A model generated the notes under the pieces. That model made no database searches and was not told where the DNA came from. It saw only the letters and a program-made list of their open reading frames with translations. Shown here one piece after another: positions 22,071 to 33,430 of a stretch of 53,927 nucleotides of DNA. This DNA comes from Welwitschia mirabilis (Eukaryota; Gnetophyta; Gnetopsida; Welwitschiales): assembly GCA_051453625.1 (NCBI GenBank), contig JBOZIK010000001.1, forward strand, positions 84,751,614 to 84,805,540, in the 5' to 3' direction. Within the stretch, counting starts at the first letter, position 1. The number at the start of each line of letters is the position of its first letter. The translations under genes were made by a program, and so were the position numbers.

Positions 22071-23140
22071 TTTTATGTAAATAACTTTTTATCATTATCA
22101 TCTATTCATCCTCCTCCTTGGTATGGTAATATTATTAATTACCTTGTTATCATGTAAATATTACAACATTGGATTTATAATTAAAGAAAATCTTTTCTCC
22201 ATAGAATAGGTAATTATAAATGTATAAAGTCACATCTTTACCATAGGTGCAAAGCTCAAATCATATGAAAATGTATGCCTAAGTGGGAAAAATAAAAAAT
22301 TCTTTATCTTTGCCATGGTGATATTTATAGAGGTCATTTTAGTAGACAGAAAATAGCTATGAAAATCTTTCACTCTAGTTTTTGTTAGCCCAATTTTTTT
22401 CAAGAATCTTTTGATTTTGCTATAAGGTATCATGCTTATCAACGTAATGTTAGTTTTATTCATTATCAAGAGATATCCCTTAAAACTATTCTTGAATTTT
22501 AACATTTTAAATATTAGGGATTAATTTTATAGGCCCTATTAAAACACCTTCTAATAACAATAAATACATTTTATTGGTTGATAATTATGTTACTAAATGT
22601 TTTAAAGCTATTCCTACTTCTATGAATGATGCCCGTACTATTTGTACTTTCTTTAGAAATTATATTTTTTAGTGTTTTAGTTTGCCTAAAATTACCATTA
22701 GCAATTAACAAACTTATTTTGTTAATCAACTTTTTAGAAAACTTCTTTTATCCATTAGAATTAAACATAAAGTAGCTTGTGCTTATCATCCACAAAGTAA
22801 TGGTCAAGCTAAAAATGAAAATAGAGAAATAAAGAAAATACTATAAAATCTTGTCTCTGTTAATAAGAAATTTTGAACTTCTAAGCCTAATGATGTGCTT
22901 TAGGCTTACTGTACTACTTGACATAATTCTCTTAGTTTTTCACCTTATGAACTTATATATGACAAAGTTTGTGTTTTACCTGTTGATGTATGTTATAACT
23001 CTTATCATTCTCCCTATCAACTTAATCTTGTAAACCTTCATGAGAATATTAAACATATATTAGTCCAACTTATTCATCTTGATAAAAAAATGTACTCATG
23101 CTATACATCATTAACTCATTCATAAAGTTTAAGTTAAGTT
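22071..23140 (+). pseudogene. Broken integrase of Athila-like element F
   Basis: The lead-in HPPPWYGNIINYLV is followed by the zinc-binding region (CHGDIYRGHFSRQKIAMKIF, FHSSFC, FDFAIRYHAYQRN). Both CxxC-type cysteines are replaced. The core reads GLIL for the usual GIDF region, then VDNYVTKCFKAIPTS-like and [18 protein letters not shown]. The second catalytic Asp is Asn (ISN) and the catalytic Glu position reads Lys ([13 protein letters not shown] near 22800). The tail LSFSPYELIYDK is typical of plant elements. Confidence 0.85.
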
Positions 23141-23199
23141 CAAACATGTTAGATGGTTACTTCATAAAAAGTTTGAACTAGGTCAATTTTCCTTTTATA

Positions 23200-23443
23200 T
23201 AATACTAGAGTGCATGTTTTACATAACAAATTATCCTATAAATGGTTATGTCCTTTTCTTATAGAGAAAGTATATTCTAATGGCTCTATTGAGATTTCCA
23301 ACTTAGAAACTAAGGAGATTCAAAAAGTTAATGGAAAAATATTGAAAATATATGAAAAACCCTTCGATGCAACCTTGAACATGGTCAAAGTCATTGTTTT
23401 AGAGGTCCTTATTAATGAGGAGGACTTCCATCCTATCTTTTAA
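23200..23443 (+). pseudogene. Integrase C-terminal end of element F
   Basis: Open for 77 codons: RVHVLHNKLSYKWLCPFLIE, VYSNGSIEISNLETKEIQKV, then EDFHPIF and a stop. This is the end of the Athila polyprotein, with the GPF-like KWLCPFLI turn of the integrase tail. The same end (EEDF) is found in G, in H and in the inverted segment. Confidence 0.85.
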
Positions 23444-23711
23444 ACTTGACTTATGTATTTGCTTTATGAAGTTTCCATGACTAGTATTCATACTTGAGCA
23501 TTTTTACAATGATAAAATTAGATTCATCCAATCTTAAGACATTCACATGTCTATGAACTTTACTTTAAAGGAAGATGTCTTAGCTCTTATGTCCTTTTCT
23601 TTTATAATTGTGTGAGGTCTTTGGTTATTTATGTATGTTCTTTTTTATCTTTCATCTCACTTATTCACCTTCGTCTTTTTGAGTGTGTGATCATGTAGGA
23701 ATTATTTGTGT

Positions 23712-23736
23712 CACACACACACACACACACACACAC
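23712..23736. repeat. (CA)n microsatellite next to gap
   Basis: About 12 CA units running straight into the N gap. Elements G and H lack it at the equivalent position, so it is private to this copy and probably longer than shown. Confidence 0.95.
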
Positions 23737-23897
23737 NNNNNNNNNNNNNNNNNNNNNNNNNNNNNNNNNNNNNNNNNNNNNNNNNNNNNNNNNNNNNNNN
23801 NNNNNNNNNNNNNNNNNNNNNNNNNNNNNNNNNNNNNNNNNNNNNNNNNNNNNNNNNNNNNNNNNNNNNNNNNNNNNNNNNNNNNNNNNNNNNNNNN
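23737..23897. other. Assembly gap (161 N)
   Basis: Unlike the other gaps its length is not 100, so the size was probably estimated. It follows a CA microsatellite. Comparison with element G suggests several hundred bases (equivalent to about 34050-34600) are missing or deleted here. Confidence 0.95.
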
Positions 23898-24232
23898 CAT
23901 ATATATTACAAATATATCTTATTCTTTATGATTTTAATGAGTTTTCTTTGAGTCTTTTGGCTTTCTACATAATTTTAAGTTTATTTATTAGCTAGGGAAC
24001 ATTTTTTTAATTTTTTTTGATAGTTTTCATCCTACTTAGTGCATTTTTTATTGCCCTAAATTTCAATCCTTTTATGTTTTTCTTTTTATCTTCATTCATC
24101 ATGACTCTTCACCATTCCCAATTTTTCGAGCTTCTGGATACATTTTAACACCTTCATAATGCTATCTAAGCCTAACTTGTTTAACTAACATCATAAATTT
24201 TCTAAAATTATTTAAAGTTTCATTATTCACCT

Positions 24233-24258
24233 GTCATTCAGATGACACTGGGGACAAC
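24233..24258 (+). repeat. Bipartite dyad motif, spacer site 1 (element F)
   Basis: GTCATTCAGATGAC, 5 bp, GGACAAC. Equivalent sites lie at 34853 and 44289. Confidence 0.75.
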
Positions 24259-24292
24259 ATTAGGGTTTTTTTTTAATAGTTGTCCTAGGGTG

Positions 24293-24319
24293 GTCGTTCA
24301 GACAATGCGAATGGATGAT
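24293..24319 (+). repeat. Bipartite dyad motif, spacer site 2 (element F)
   Basis: GTCGTTCAGACAAT, 6 bp, GGATGAT, with a further inverted half-site TTGTCCT just upstream. Equivalent sites lie at 34914 and 44349. Confidence 0.75.
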
Positions 24320-24491
24320 AATGTAATAAAATTATAACTTGAATTATTTTTTCTTATTTTTCTTCTATTCTTTATTATTTCCATCCATTTTATTGAGATA
24401 TGATAGTGTCCCTGGTCCCTACCAACATGTTAAAACTTATCCCAATCAAATTTTTTGCCCTAAATTTCTAGATTTCAACAAATTCTTGAAG

Positions 24492-25045
24492 ATGAGGTAT
24501 GTTTTTTAATCCCTTTTTTTTTTAATTTTTCTCCTATTTTTGAGACTTTAGACATATAGCTTTCATGTATGTTATTCAATTTTTCAAGCTCTTTGATGAG
24601 GAAATTATGGATTTAGTTTTCACTACATATTTTACAAGTTATGACAAATTGTGCACTTTATGAGGTAGAATTAGGTTTTTCACTTTAAACCTTATTTTCT
24701 TGTAAAATGTAAATTAAAACATTATAGTCCTTTGGAAAAAATTGATCAATATAACAAACTCTATGTTTCTAGTAGATTGGATTTTTTGTTTAAACACTTT
24801 CATTTTTCACTTTATGTGGGACCCATCTAAAATACATGTTTCAACTTTTTCACACGTTTCACGTTTTTCTTCATAAAACTAGGCAATACAAGACATATTG
24901 ACATTTTAAGGAAGGGCAGGACATATTTTCACAATTTTTACACATTTTAAACTAGTTTATGGGGTCATTTCAAGCATCCACATGATATATTTAAGTTATT
25001 TTCACTTGATCTCGCATGATGTATTCCATATTTATGATTGAATAG
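24492..25045 (+). other. Candidate start exon end and intron before ORF3 (element F)
   Basis: ATGAG (24492-24496) is followed by a donor-like GTATGT at 24497. The AG ending at 25045, after an AT-rich run, would give a 549-bp intron. Splicing would set this ATG in the frame of ORF3. Element G has the same arrangement with 543 bp. This is inference from conservation; no transcript is available. Confidence 0.55.
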
Positions 25046-26280
25046 GTCACATAGATATAGCACTAGATAGGCTGAGGTTATTGAGTAGGAGGCAGATTCA
25101 TTGGCACCACTAGAGATTAAGCGAGCAAAGTCGATCCATCCTCCATCTCGACATGCTCAGTGATTCACTATTCAGATCATGGTCATTCGTGTTAAGAGGC
25201 ACTTTGGTGATTTCATAAGATGTGTGGAGTGTGAGGTGGACTAGCAATTAATAAACTTATAGCTCCAGTGGATATTAGATGCATAGAGGCATGCTACATA
25301 TCAGAGGCTAGGGAGTTTTACGATACGATATACATAAAGTAGCAACCTAACACTCATGACCAGCTTGTAGATATGATAGTAGCTATGATCTGAGGCCATG
25401 AGATTGTTATCATTCTAAACCACATTGCTGTAGTAACTAATCTAAATGGTATTAGGAGTACTTACATACATTCAACTAGTGATACAAAGGAGCACCATGC
25501 TTATGATGTAGTTCTTAATATACCAGCAAACCTGACTTTAGATAGACAGGGCATTTTAGTTACGCAGTTAACACCGACCTATTGGATTTTGCATAGAGGA
25601 CTAATTCATAACATTAGTCCCTCCTTTCATGATAGTCATGCTATGATGGTTCATCTACAGATATTGGTAGTATTAAGGCAAGGTAAGTAGATGAACTTAC
25701 ATATATTTATATGGATGAGACTTAGGATGATAGTAAAAGCATGTCAACTTTAGACTTTTGAGATATCCATGCCTCCTCTTAGCCATGTTTAGATACCTTA
25801 GTATACTAGAGCCTATAGGCAAGTAATGATTTATGCATATATAAACTTTAGCTCATTACCTATAAAACATGGGTATCTAGGTACCAGGAGAGGCAGAGAA
25901 ACCTCAGGTATAGAGACCTATGATTGGTGCTTCTATAGAGCATATTTAGGCCTTCTTAATAGAGACTACTAAGACCACTAAAGGGATTGAAGACCAAGGC
26001 ATCTCTACATTAGAGCAGAGGATACAAATAGTTAAGCAAAGAGTATAGTACACTAAGGAGTAGCTAGTGAATGTATAATAACATATCTTACAGATAGAGC
26101 ATGGTGTCATGGTAGACCTCCTAGGAACTATTTGAGTACAGGGGGACAAGATGGTGTGAATGATTATGACATCACTTGATCACCATTTCCCTGTAGATCC
26201 TGAGCATCCTTTTTCTTCTTCTCTTACATCTGAGCCTATCGCCCATCAGGAGTTTATTATAATCAGACGAGAGGAGTGAC
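25046..26280 (+). pseudogene. ORF3 of Athila-like element F, function unknown
   Basis: A third coding region after integrase, where Athila elements carry an extra (env-position) ORF. Reading on from the putative splice it has EADSLAPLEIKRAKSIHPP and VIRVKRHFGDFIRCVECEVD. Then comes a long open run around 25395-25685 with STYIHSTSDTKEHHAYDVVL, NLTLDRQGILVTQLTPTYW and LHRGLIHNISPSFH. It resembles what is often annotated as a putative plant transposon protein in plant genomes. I see no signal peptide or membrane helix, so an envelope role is not supported. Stops are scattered. Confidence 0.7.
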
Positions 26281-26578
26281 TATTTATTATTGTATTTTTG
26301 TATCTTCTTTTCTATGTATTATATAAAACTTATTATTTATATATAGACATTTTTTTAGTATAATTATGATGCATATTTTTATTGCTAGATATTATACATA
26401 TTTTTACATTTCTTAAGACTTCATGTTAAGGATCATTTATATTATAAATGATTATCTTTTATATAGTATACATCTCAGTGGGGGACTATTAATTATTAGT
26501 ATATTTAATGTTTATCTTTTTGAAAAAATTTATAGGCTTCTATTTTTGAAGAATGTTTTTAAGATTGTCATTCCCTCC

Positions 26579-26604
26579 ATCATTCGAAAGATCACTAAAA
26601 TGAT
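26579..26604 (+). repeat. Bipartite dyad motif after ORF3 (element F)
   Basis: ATCATTCGAAAGAT, 5 bp, AAATGAT, then another half-site AGGACAAC. Equivalent sites lie at 37225 and 46599. Confidence 0.65.
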
Positions 26605-26785
26605 AGGACAACCAGTTACATTACACAAGTGAAATGTTTAGTTTTCTAACATTTCTATTCTATATTCTGAGATTCCTGAAAATATTTTAGAGTTTATTTC
26701 ATAGATCTCTAATTGATTTATTGTTTAGATAATTTGTCTTATAATCATGGTTTTTTAGCTGGTTTTATTAGGGATTAATATGGCT

Positions 26786-26800
26786 AAGTGAAGGGCTATA
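26786..26800 (+). other. Polypurine tract of element F
   Basis: AAGTGAAGGGCTATA lies just before LTR B1. The tracts before B3 (AAGTAGAGGGCTA) and minus-strand LTR C (TAAGTAGGGGGTTA) match it. Confidence 0.75.
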
Positions 26801-27047
26801 TTGTTGTTATGCCACCAACTTGCATATAATTGATAGGGTATTTTAAGTAGTTTTGTATAATATTAGGTAGGTTTACACTATATTTCCATGATAATGGACA
26901 GCTAAGATGAAAGATACAAAAACATGCAATCTCCATGACATTTTGTAGCATTCAGAGTAGTTCAGAATACTTCCTATTTTTGAGACAAATTTCCTACAAA
27001 CATTGAGGCTAATACATGAACACTTGTAAAAGCCTATCATTTACCTC

Positions 27048-27073
27048 ATCGTCCAAATGCCTGTATGGATGAG
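27048..27073 (+). repeat. Bipartite dyad motif, LTR site 1 (B1)
   Basis: ATCGTCCAAATGCC, 5 bp (TGTAT), GGATGAG. Confidence 0.7.
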
Positions 27074-27158
27074 AAAATAGTTGAAGCCAATAAGGATGCT
27101 ATCTATGATAAATTTGGTAAATGATATATATTGTTTATGAGGTGGCATCATTACCTAT

Positions 27159-27184
27159 ATCATCTGGATAACTAGCAGAATAAC
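27159..27184 (+). repeat. Bipartite dyad motif, LTR site 2 (B1)
   Basis: ATCATCTGGATAAC, 5 bp, GAATAAC. The same site occurs at 37778, 47185 and 48282. Confidence 0.7.
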
Positions 27185-27909
27185 ATCTATTATAACACTC
27201 CATTGAACATTCACTTAACTTTTGCCATTTATTTGTATGTCTCTTACATGGCTTTTAGGATTGTGCTCATGTCTATATGTATATTTTTTTATTCATGTAT
27301 TTGTTATTAATAAGTATTAGTTCCATCCTCAACTCTGTTTGCTCTTTAATTGTACCGGAAATTCTGGTGAAAGGAGATTAAAGGGTCGGAGATTCATCTT
27401 TAATAGTTACATACAGATGTTTTCTTTGGTATTGGGCTATGCTTTCTCCATTAAAGTGTGACTTCTTTGTAACACGGATGTGGTTTGACATTAATACAAA
27501 AAACTCTTTTTCATTTTCTATGCTTATTGTTACTTATTTCTTATAGTTTATGTTGCTTTTAATTTAGTAACAGTTTCTTAAGTGATATAGATAATGAGGA
27601 CAACCTTTGTCAAAGTTGAGTATTTTTAGTTTAGGTGCATTATTTCTTTTTCTTACTAAAGTAACTTTACATGAGTGTTCTGCATTGTACTTTTCTGCAT
27701 TACAATTTATTTCTCTTTACTAGAATACATAAGTCTTTCTTGTTAAAGTTAATTCTCTTTTTTCTAGCCTGGTCCTTTGATAGATTATTAAATTCGGGTC
27801 TACTCTCATCTATATTAGTGTATTATGTTATGTAAAATATCTATTTTATTTGTAAATGAAAGAATCTCCTTGGGCATAATCATTTATATAAATACATATC
27901 GCAACATTT

Positions 27910-27927
27910 TGGTGGTATTGTTGGGGA
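27910..27927 (+). other. Primer binding site, tRNA-Asp type (element G)
   Basis: TGGTGGTATTGTTGGGGA starts 3 bp after LTR B1 and matches 12 of 18 positions of the tRNA-Asp complement. Five of six differences are C-to-T or G-to-A. Confidence 0.85.
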
Positions 27928-28660
27928 AGGCTACTTAGAGTTTGAGAGTTATTGCTGCTTTAATAAGTATTTGGATTTTAGTTTGAACATTTACCTATAG
28001 CAGTGTTGTGTTTTTAGTTACAGTATCATAGATTTTGTTTTCGCAGTTTCTATTTTGGCATTTCAAAATAAAAACTTTATTATCTGCTTCATCCTTCAGA
28101 TGACATATGGCAATGATGGGCTCTGTGCCTTAATTTTTAGCTTTTCCTTTTCTTAAAAATTTTCAGGCTTTTTTTATTATCCCCACTATCATCTAAATGA
28201 CTTAAAAGGATGATAGTCTGCTTTTTGTATTTTCTATGTCTATCATTTTATGTTTCTACCTTTTGCATTTTTCATTTCTTTGTGTTTTTTGTGCTTTTGT
28301 GGTCTGGACAATCATCTAGACAACCACAGGGATAACGCACTATGAATCAAAATTGAGCATGTTGGGACATGGAAAAATCTAATAGAAAAGAAAAATATCA
28401 AAGAGAGTAGCTATTCATAGAGGAAAATATCTAAGAAGATTTGGTTGACTTCGAAATTAACTCAACTATGCACAGCAAAGGTATGCAAAGTTTAAAAATT
28501 CCAAAAATTTCTACATTTAGTTCTTTAGAATCTGATTTTATAAGAGAAAATTTTTTAAAAGATTGTTTGGATGATAGTTTTCAATTTTTAAATACGTTTA
28601 ACTCATTACAAAAGTAAAAGCAAATGCTTTGTCTAATCTGCCTTTTATTATTAGAACCCC
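27928..28660 (+). other. 5' leader of element G with three dyad motifs
   Basis: No open frame. Dyad-plus-half-site motifs at 28091-28118, 28188-28214 and 28312-28337 (ATCATCTAGACAAC, 5 bp, GGATAAC in the last). The leader resembles that of F only near its end (ATCAAAGAGAGTAGCT-like block at 28391). Confidence 0.7.
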
Positions 28661-29870
28661 TATGACTATAACTATAAAACCTAATGCTAATGTTACCCTT
28701 AGAGAACTGATTGCTAATAAAAAAAGTGAAATATAAAACCCTTTTAATTTACCTCTTGGTGATGATGTCAAACCTAGGAATTTAAATGCTTATCCCATTT
28801 TTAGTAATGAACTTGATGAAGATCCTTTACAACACATTGCTGACATCAAACAGTTAGTCCTCACTTTAGAAAACGGTAAAAAAAGAATAAGTGATAGAAC
28901 TTACATGGTTATTTTTTCCATCACTTTAAAAGATAAAGCTAAAATTTTGTTAAGAACAATTCCTTATAAAAGTTTAAAATCATAAAGTCAAGTTCAAAAA
29001 TCTTTCATTAAGAGATTCATAAGTGAAACTATTATTAGAAAACATAAGTAAGAAATAACCAACTTCCAATAATCAACTGTATGTTAAATCATTAAAGATC
29101 TTAAGAAGGTTAAGCAAGAAAAAGAATAAATAAAAACTAAAAATGAATCAACAAGTGTCATTAATGATTTTACCTCAACATTATAAAAATACACTTAGAT
29201 GATTTTAGATGCAAAAGTGGAAATAGAAAAGAGTGTAGTTGTAGCTTTAACTTGTGATTCGTATGAAAATAACTATCATGTGATAAAAGAGTGATCTTTA
29301 TTACTAACATACAAAGAAATAATTTATGAAGAAGTGTGTTTTTAATCAAAGGTCTTCAAAATTTAACCAAATCAAAACTAAAGTCAAATCTAAAATTATA
29401 ACAATTTTCAATCTAGGATGAGTGGATAACCCAATTTCAAAAATTTTGAAACAAATCATCCTAATTTCCAACCATTTCATAAGAGATTTAAGAACACAAA
29501 TTTCTAATCAAATAAGTTAAATAATCAAGCAATCTCATCTAACTCATAAAACCAATGTCATCCACTTATAAATTTCACTGATGAGTTGAGAAAAACATAA
29601 AAAAGAATAAAGTCCAACAATGAAAGTCTTGTGAGTATTTTATAACAAACCATACTTACTAATCAAAAACCACAAGGGTCACTTTCTACTCAAACTTTAC
29701 CAAACCTAAATGAAGTTAGGAAAGATTATAAGGTGATGACAAGAAGTGGGAATGAGATAATGCCTCCCATCCATAAGGCTTCAACATCTCAAGTGATAAA
29801 AATGATGAAGAAGAGGATATAGAAATTTTAGAAAATCATTATTTCCCTTCTTTTTTAAGAAAAAAAAAAG
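28661..29870 (+). pseudogene. gag: Broken gag of Athila-like element G
   Basis: Reads TLRELIANKKSEI, LRNLNAYPIF-like codons, LQHIADIKQLVLTLENGK, then KDKAKILLRTIPYKSLKS and SFIKRFISETIIRKHK. The capsid part after about 29060 is shortened compared with F: the YASTYEQFF segment is missing. The zinc knuckle at 29253-29294 (CDSYENNYHVIKE-stop) has lost its second and third Cys. The acidic tail with DEEDIEILENHYF is at about 29800-29850. Confidence 0.8.
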
Positions 29871-29879
29871 AAATTTTCT

Positions 29880-30490
29880 TTTCATAAGAAACCTGCCATC
29901 CCTTGACTTGATAGATTAATCACAAATCCTACCTTTGATGAGCATCTTAAATCCTTAATGCAAAATGTGAGTATTAATTTACCATTTTAGAAACTTTTGT
30001 AAGAGAGCCCTAAGAATTCTAAGTTATGAAAAGATCTAATTAAAAGAAAACAAAAATAAACCATCCCTAGTAAAGTCTTTTTAGCCAAATCCATTAACAA
30101 CTTAGTTTTATAGAAATGTCCAAAGGTTAAAGATCTGAGGGTAGCAACTATTACTATTACTTTATAAAAGAACTAAGAAAGTCTTGATGGATACTGGAGC
30201 TACTGTTAACATTATACCCTTTCACATTTATCAATAATTTGGATTGAAATGTAGAATAAAGCCTACAAGAATTGTCTTAGAATTGGTAAATACATCTATT
30301 AAGAAAATTTTAGGTGTGATTAAGAATTTAGTCATTTATATTGAAGAAGCATTCTACCCCATTGATTTTGTTGTGATAGAAGTTAAACATAACAATGGTT
30401 ATCCTTTACTTTTAGATAGAGCTTTTTTTTTTGTAATAGTCCATTGTATTATAGATATAAGAACAGATTTGATGGAGCATCATTTATGAA
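29880..30490 (+). pseudogene. Broken protease of Athila-like element G
   Basis: KPAIP-stop-LDRL leads in. The active site at 30181-30210 is intact: VLMDTGATVNIIPFHIYQ, with DTG at 30190-30198. After one stop, 30244-30489 is open with RIKPTRIVLELVNTSIKK, GVIKNLVIYIEEAFYPIDFV and YPLLLDRAFFFVIVHCII. The family Gly in the LLIGR/S region is Asp. Among all protease copies here this one has the only complete catalytic triad. Confidence 0.85.
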
Positions 30491-31080
30491 ACAAGAAGTT
30501 TTCAATAAGATTATTTAATGCAACTAAAAAAGATTTAGGAAATGATTTGAGTGTGAAAGAAGAAATGAAGACAATTTTATTTTTATAGCACTTTCCACTT
30601 AAAAAAAGATAGTCAGTGCTTCATGAACTGACTTTATTTGATGATCAACTAGAAGTAAACAACTTAAATGTCTTTAATGGAGATCAACTTAATTTTAACC
30701 ATTTAGAAATTTATTATTTTAATTTGGAGAGTAGAGAGACTGAGTCTGTCAACTATACAGAAGTCTAAGATTTGAGCAGAACTAAGATTTCATATTTTGA
30801 AGATGGTCATTCACTACTAACATCTAGAAAATAGTTTGAGATGATGGTGAATTTTCTTTCAAATTTAATAGAAAATAAAAATATTAATTTAAATCCAAAT
30901 CTGAAACATTTATCTAGTGGATTGAAATACATTTTACTGAATAATTATCTAAATAGACCTTTGATAAATAATAAAAAATTTTCCTCTCAATAAGAATCGA
31001 GCTTAATCTCTCTTTTATAATCTAAGGTAAATGTGTTCACTTAGTCTCATAAAGATTTGACAGCCATTCCTACCTCAATT
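30491..31080 (+). pseudogene. PR-RT linker of element G
   Basis: Aligns with the linker of F: FNATKKDLGNDLSVKEE, WSVLHELTLFDDQLEVN-like codons (the first Trp is TAG), LNVFNGDQLNFNHLEIYYFN, and SYFEDGHS at about 30795. No known catalytic role. Confidence 0.65.
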
Positions 31081-31890
31081 GTCCAACATAAAATCTACCT
31101 TGAGGGTAATGCAAAACCTCTTAGGTAACCCCAACATAGACCTAATCTAGCCCTTAAGTAAGTTATTAAAGATGAAATCATAAAATTAATGGATACTATA
31201 ATCATTTATGCCATAGCTAATAGTGAGTGGATTAGTCCTTTTATAATAGTTCTAAAGAAAGATGAGAAATGAAGGATGTGCATAAATCATTGTCCTTTGC
31301 CTTTTCTTAATTAGATATCTGATAGGATTCAGAAATATGCATTTTATTATTTTCTTGATGGATATAGTAGTTACAATCACGTTTGTAGTACTAGTAACAA
31401 CCAAGTCAAAATTAATTTTACTTTACCTTTTGATACTTTTTCTTTTTGACGCATGTCTTTTAAAATTTATAATGCTCTTGATACTTTTCAACGTGCTTTT
31501 TTTGATATGTTAAAGGATTCAAATAGAAATTTTTATGGATGACCTCTCTATTTAAGCTAAAACTTTTGAAAAAATTTTAAAATGATTAGAAAAAGTCTTT
31601 AATAGATGCATTTCTAGTGCTCTACATTTAATTTGAGAAGAGTTTATTTTTAGTTAAAAGTGAAATTGTTTTAGGTCATCATATTTTAAAAAGGGGAACT
31701 AGAATGGATCCTAAAATAGTTGGTATTATTTTAAATCTAAAATCTCCTACAAATGTAAAATAAGTTAGACCTTTTCTTACTTATTATGATTTTTATCATT
31801 GGTTTATACATGATTATGCAAACATTTATAAAATCCTTTACTTTTTACTAGAAAAGAAAGCTAACTTTTAATGGAATAAATCTTGCTAGC
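31081..31890 (+). pseudogene. Broken reverse transcriptase of Athila-like element G
   Basis: Reads VQHKIYLEGNAKPLR, VIKDEIIKLMDTIIIYAIAN, SEWISPFIIVLKK, and a shortened MCIN region with about 25 codons lost before HCPLPFLN. The catalytic FMDD is intact at 31532-31543, followed by LSI-stop. The tail has LGHHILKRGTRMDPKIVGII and RPFLTYYDFYHWFIHDYANI. Frameshifts flank the FMDD region near 31515 and 31640. Confidence 0.85.
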
Positions 31891-32369
31891 TTGCTTTTAA
31901 TAGACTTAAACATAAACTCTCTTATGCTCCTATTATAATGGGATCCAATTGGAAAAAATATTTTGAATTAATGTGTTATATTAGTAATTTTATTGTGGGT
32001 GGGATACTTTGTCAAAAATATGGAAATTTTAAAGTTATATCTTACCATAGCAAATATCTGTCTAGAACTAAAATGAATTATACTACTACAGATAAGGAAA
32101 TGTTAGCAATCATCTTTTGCCTTGATATGCTTAGACATTATCTTTTAGACTTTCATATGAATGTTTATACCAACCATGTTATGATTCGTTACCTTATGAT
32201 TAAGAAAGATTCTAATACTAGATTAATTAGATGGATCCTCCCTATGCAAGGATTTGACTCGACCATCATTGATAAAGTAGAGAAGCATAATTGTTATGCT
32301 GATCATTTATCTCATCTTTTTTCTTCTCTTAATGATTTTGTTATTAATGATTCTTTTCTAGATGAGTAA
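31891..32369 (+). pseudogene. RNase H of element G, longest open run (143 codons)
   Basis: From 31938 to 32366 there is no stop: YISNFIVGGILCQKYGNFKV, ISYHSKYLSRTKMNYTTTDK, EMLAIIFCLDMLRHYLLDFH, VYTNHVMIRYLMIKKDSNTR, LIRWILPMQGFDSTIIDKVE and CYADHLSHLF. Compared with Athila RNase H, the first catalytic Asp (CDAS) is Tyr and the VYTDH Asp is Asn. ADHLS keeps the last Asp. Open but catalytically dead. Confidence 0.9.
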
Positions 32370-32379
32370 ATTTTTGTCA

Positions 32380-33430
32380 TATTTTCTACTCATCCTCCTC
32401 CTTAGTATGCTGATATTGTTAATTACCTTGTTACCATGAAAACATCACAACATTGGACTTATAATTAATGAAAATCTTTTCTCCATATAATAGGTAACTA
32501 TAAGTGTATAGATCCACATTTGTATTATAGGTGTAAAGACCAAATTATATGAAAATGTATTCTTGATTGGGGAAAATATGATATTCTTAATGTTTATTAT
32601 GATGGTATTTGTGGAGATAATTTTAGTGGATAAAAAACAACTATTAAAATTCTTCATTCTGATTTTTATTAGCCTAATATTCTTTAAGATTATTTTTATT
32701 TTACTAGAATATGTAATTCTTGTTAGTGTTATGATAATGTTGCTCATGTTTAAGAGACACTCTTTAGATCTATTCTTGAATGTGAACCTTTTGATTGTTA
32801 GGGTATTGATTTTATAGGATTTATCCACCCATCTTCTCATAATAAAGATTACATTTTAGTGGTATAGATTGTGTTACTAAATGAAGTGATGTTATTTCTA
32901 CTTCTTTGAATGATGCCTGAACTATTTGTCATTTTCTTAAGACTTATATTTTTGAAATATTTGGTTTACCTAGGATTAGTATTAGTCATGAAGAACCTCA
33001 TTTTATAAATCAACTTTTTAGAAAACTTATTTTATCCATTAGAATAGAACATAGAGTAGCTAATGCTTATCATCCTTAAACTAATGAATAGGCTAAAAAT
33101 GCAAATAAAGAAATCAAGAAAATGTTATAAAAACATATATCTATTAATAAAAAATATTTAAATTCTAAGATTGATTATGTTCTTTAGGCTTGCTATACTA
33201 CTTGGTGTAATTTTCTTGCTTTTTTACCTTATGAGCTTATGTATGGAAAAATTTGTGTTTTACTTGTTGATGTATGCTATAACTCTTATTGTATATTTTT
33301 TAAACTTAATTTTGTATATTTTCATGAAAACTTAAATATATATTATGCTAATTAAGATCACCTTGATGAAAAATGTACTCATACTATATATTGTTAATTA
33401 ATCCATAAAGCACAAGCTAAGTTCAAACAT
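32380..33430 (+). pseudogene. Broken integrase of Athila-like element G
   Basis: Lead-in HPPP-stop-YADIVNYLVTMKTSQHW. The zinc-binding region includes YYRCKDQII-stop-KCIL and CNSC around 32705-32720, partly intact. The core has GIDFIGFIHPSSHNKDYILV with the first catalytic Asp. The second site reads ISHEEPHFINQLFRKL (Asp to His) and the third has AKNANKEIKKML (Glu to Lys). It ends LPYELMYGKICVLLVDVCYN. Confidence 0.85.

Larger units (their letters stand above)
23444..25045 (+). other. Integrase-ORF3 spacer of element F, with candidate intron
   Basis: Non-coding but conserved in blocks with G and H. It holds a (CA)n run, the 161-N gap, two dyad motifs (24233, 24293), and ATGAG at 24492-24496 followed by the donor-like GTATGT. 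A TGTGGGRCCC block near 24820 is shared by all copies. The probable acceptor AG ends at 25045. Confidence 0.7.
16397..27906 (+). mobile_element. Athila-like Ty3/gypsy element F (LTR A1 to LTR B1)
   Basis: Full element order: 5' LTR, tRNA-Asp-type PBS, gag, protease, RT, RNase H, integrase, about 1.6 kb spacer with a gap, ORF3, polypurine tract, LTR. The RT and integrase motifs, PBS type and an extra ORF after integrase point to the Athila lineage. The two LTRs belong to different subtypes (A at the left, B at the right), so this is probably a recombinant. Confidence 0.85.
26805..27906 (+). repeat. Athila-like LTR, subtype B (B1), shared by F and G
   Basis: Begins TGTTATGCCACCAACTTG and ends GCAACA. 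It has a polypurine tract on its left (3' LTR of F) and a PBS on its right (5' LTR of G), so one LTR serves both elements. It aligns along its full length with B2 and B3. Confidence 0.9.

Noticed and set aside
23683-23995. Several frames through the CA repeat and gap.
   Set aside because: Consist of microsatellite and N; no coding content.
25046-26280. ORF3 as a retroviral-type envelope gene.
   Set aside because: Position fits, but no signal peptide, hydrophobic fusion-type segment or C-terminal membrane helix can be seen in any of the three copies.
32445-32840. Open frame of 131 codons on the minus strand.
   Set aside because: Antisense to the integrase of element G, and similar antisense frames recur at 22230-22505 and 41716-42036 because the same integrase is repeated. 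A shadow of the sense gene.
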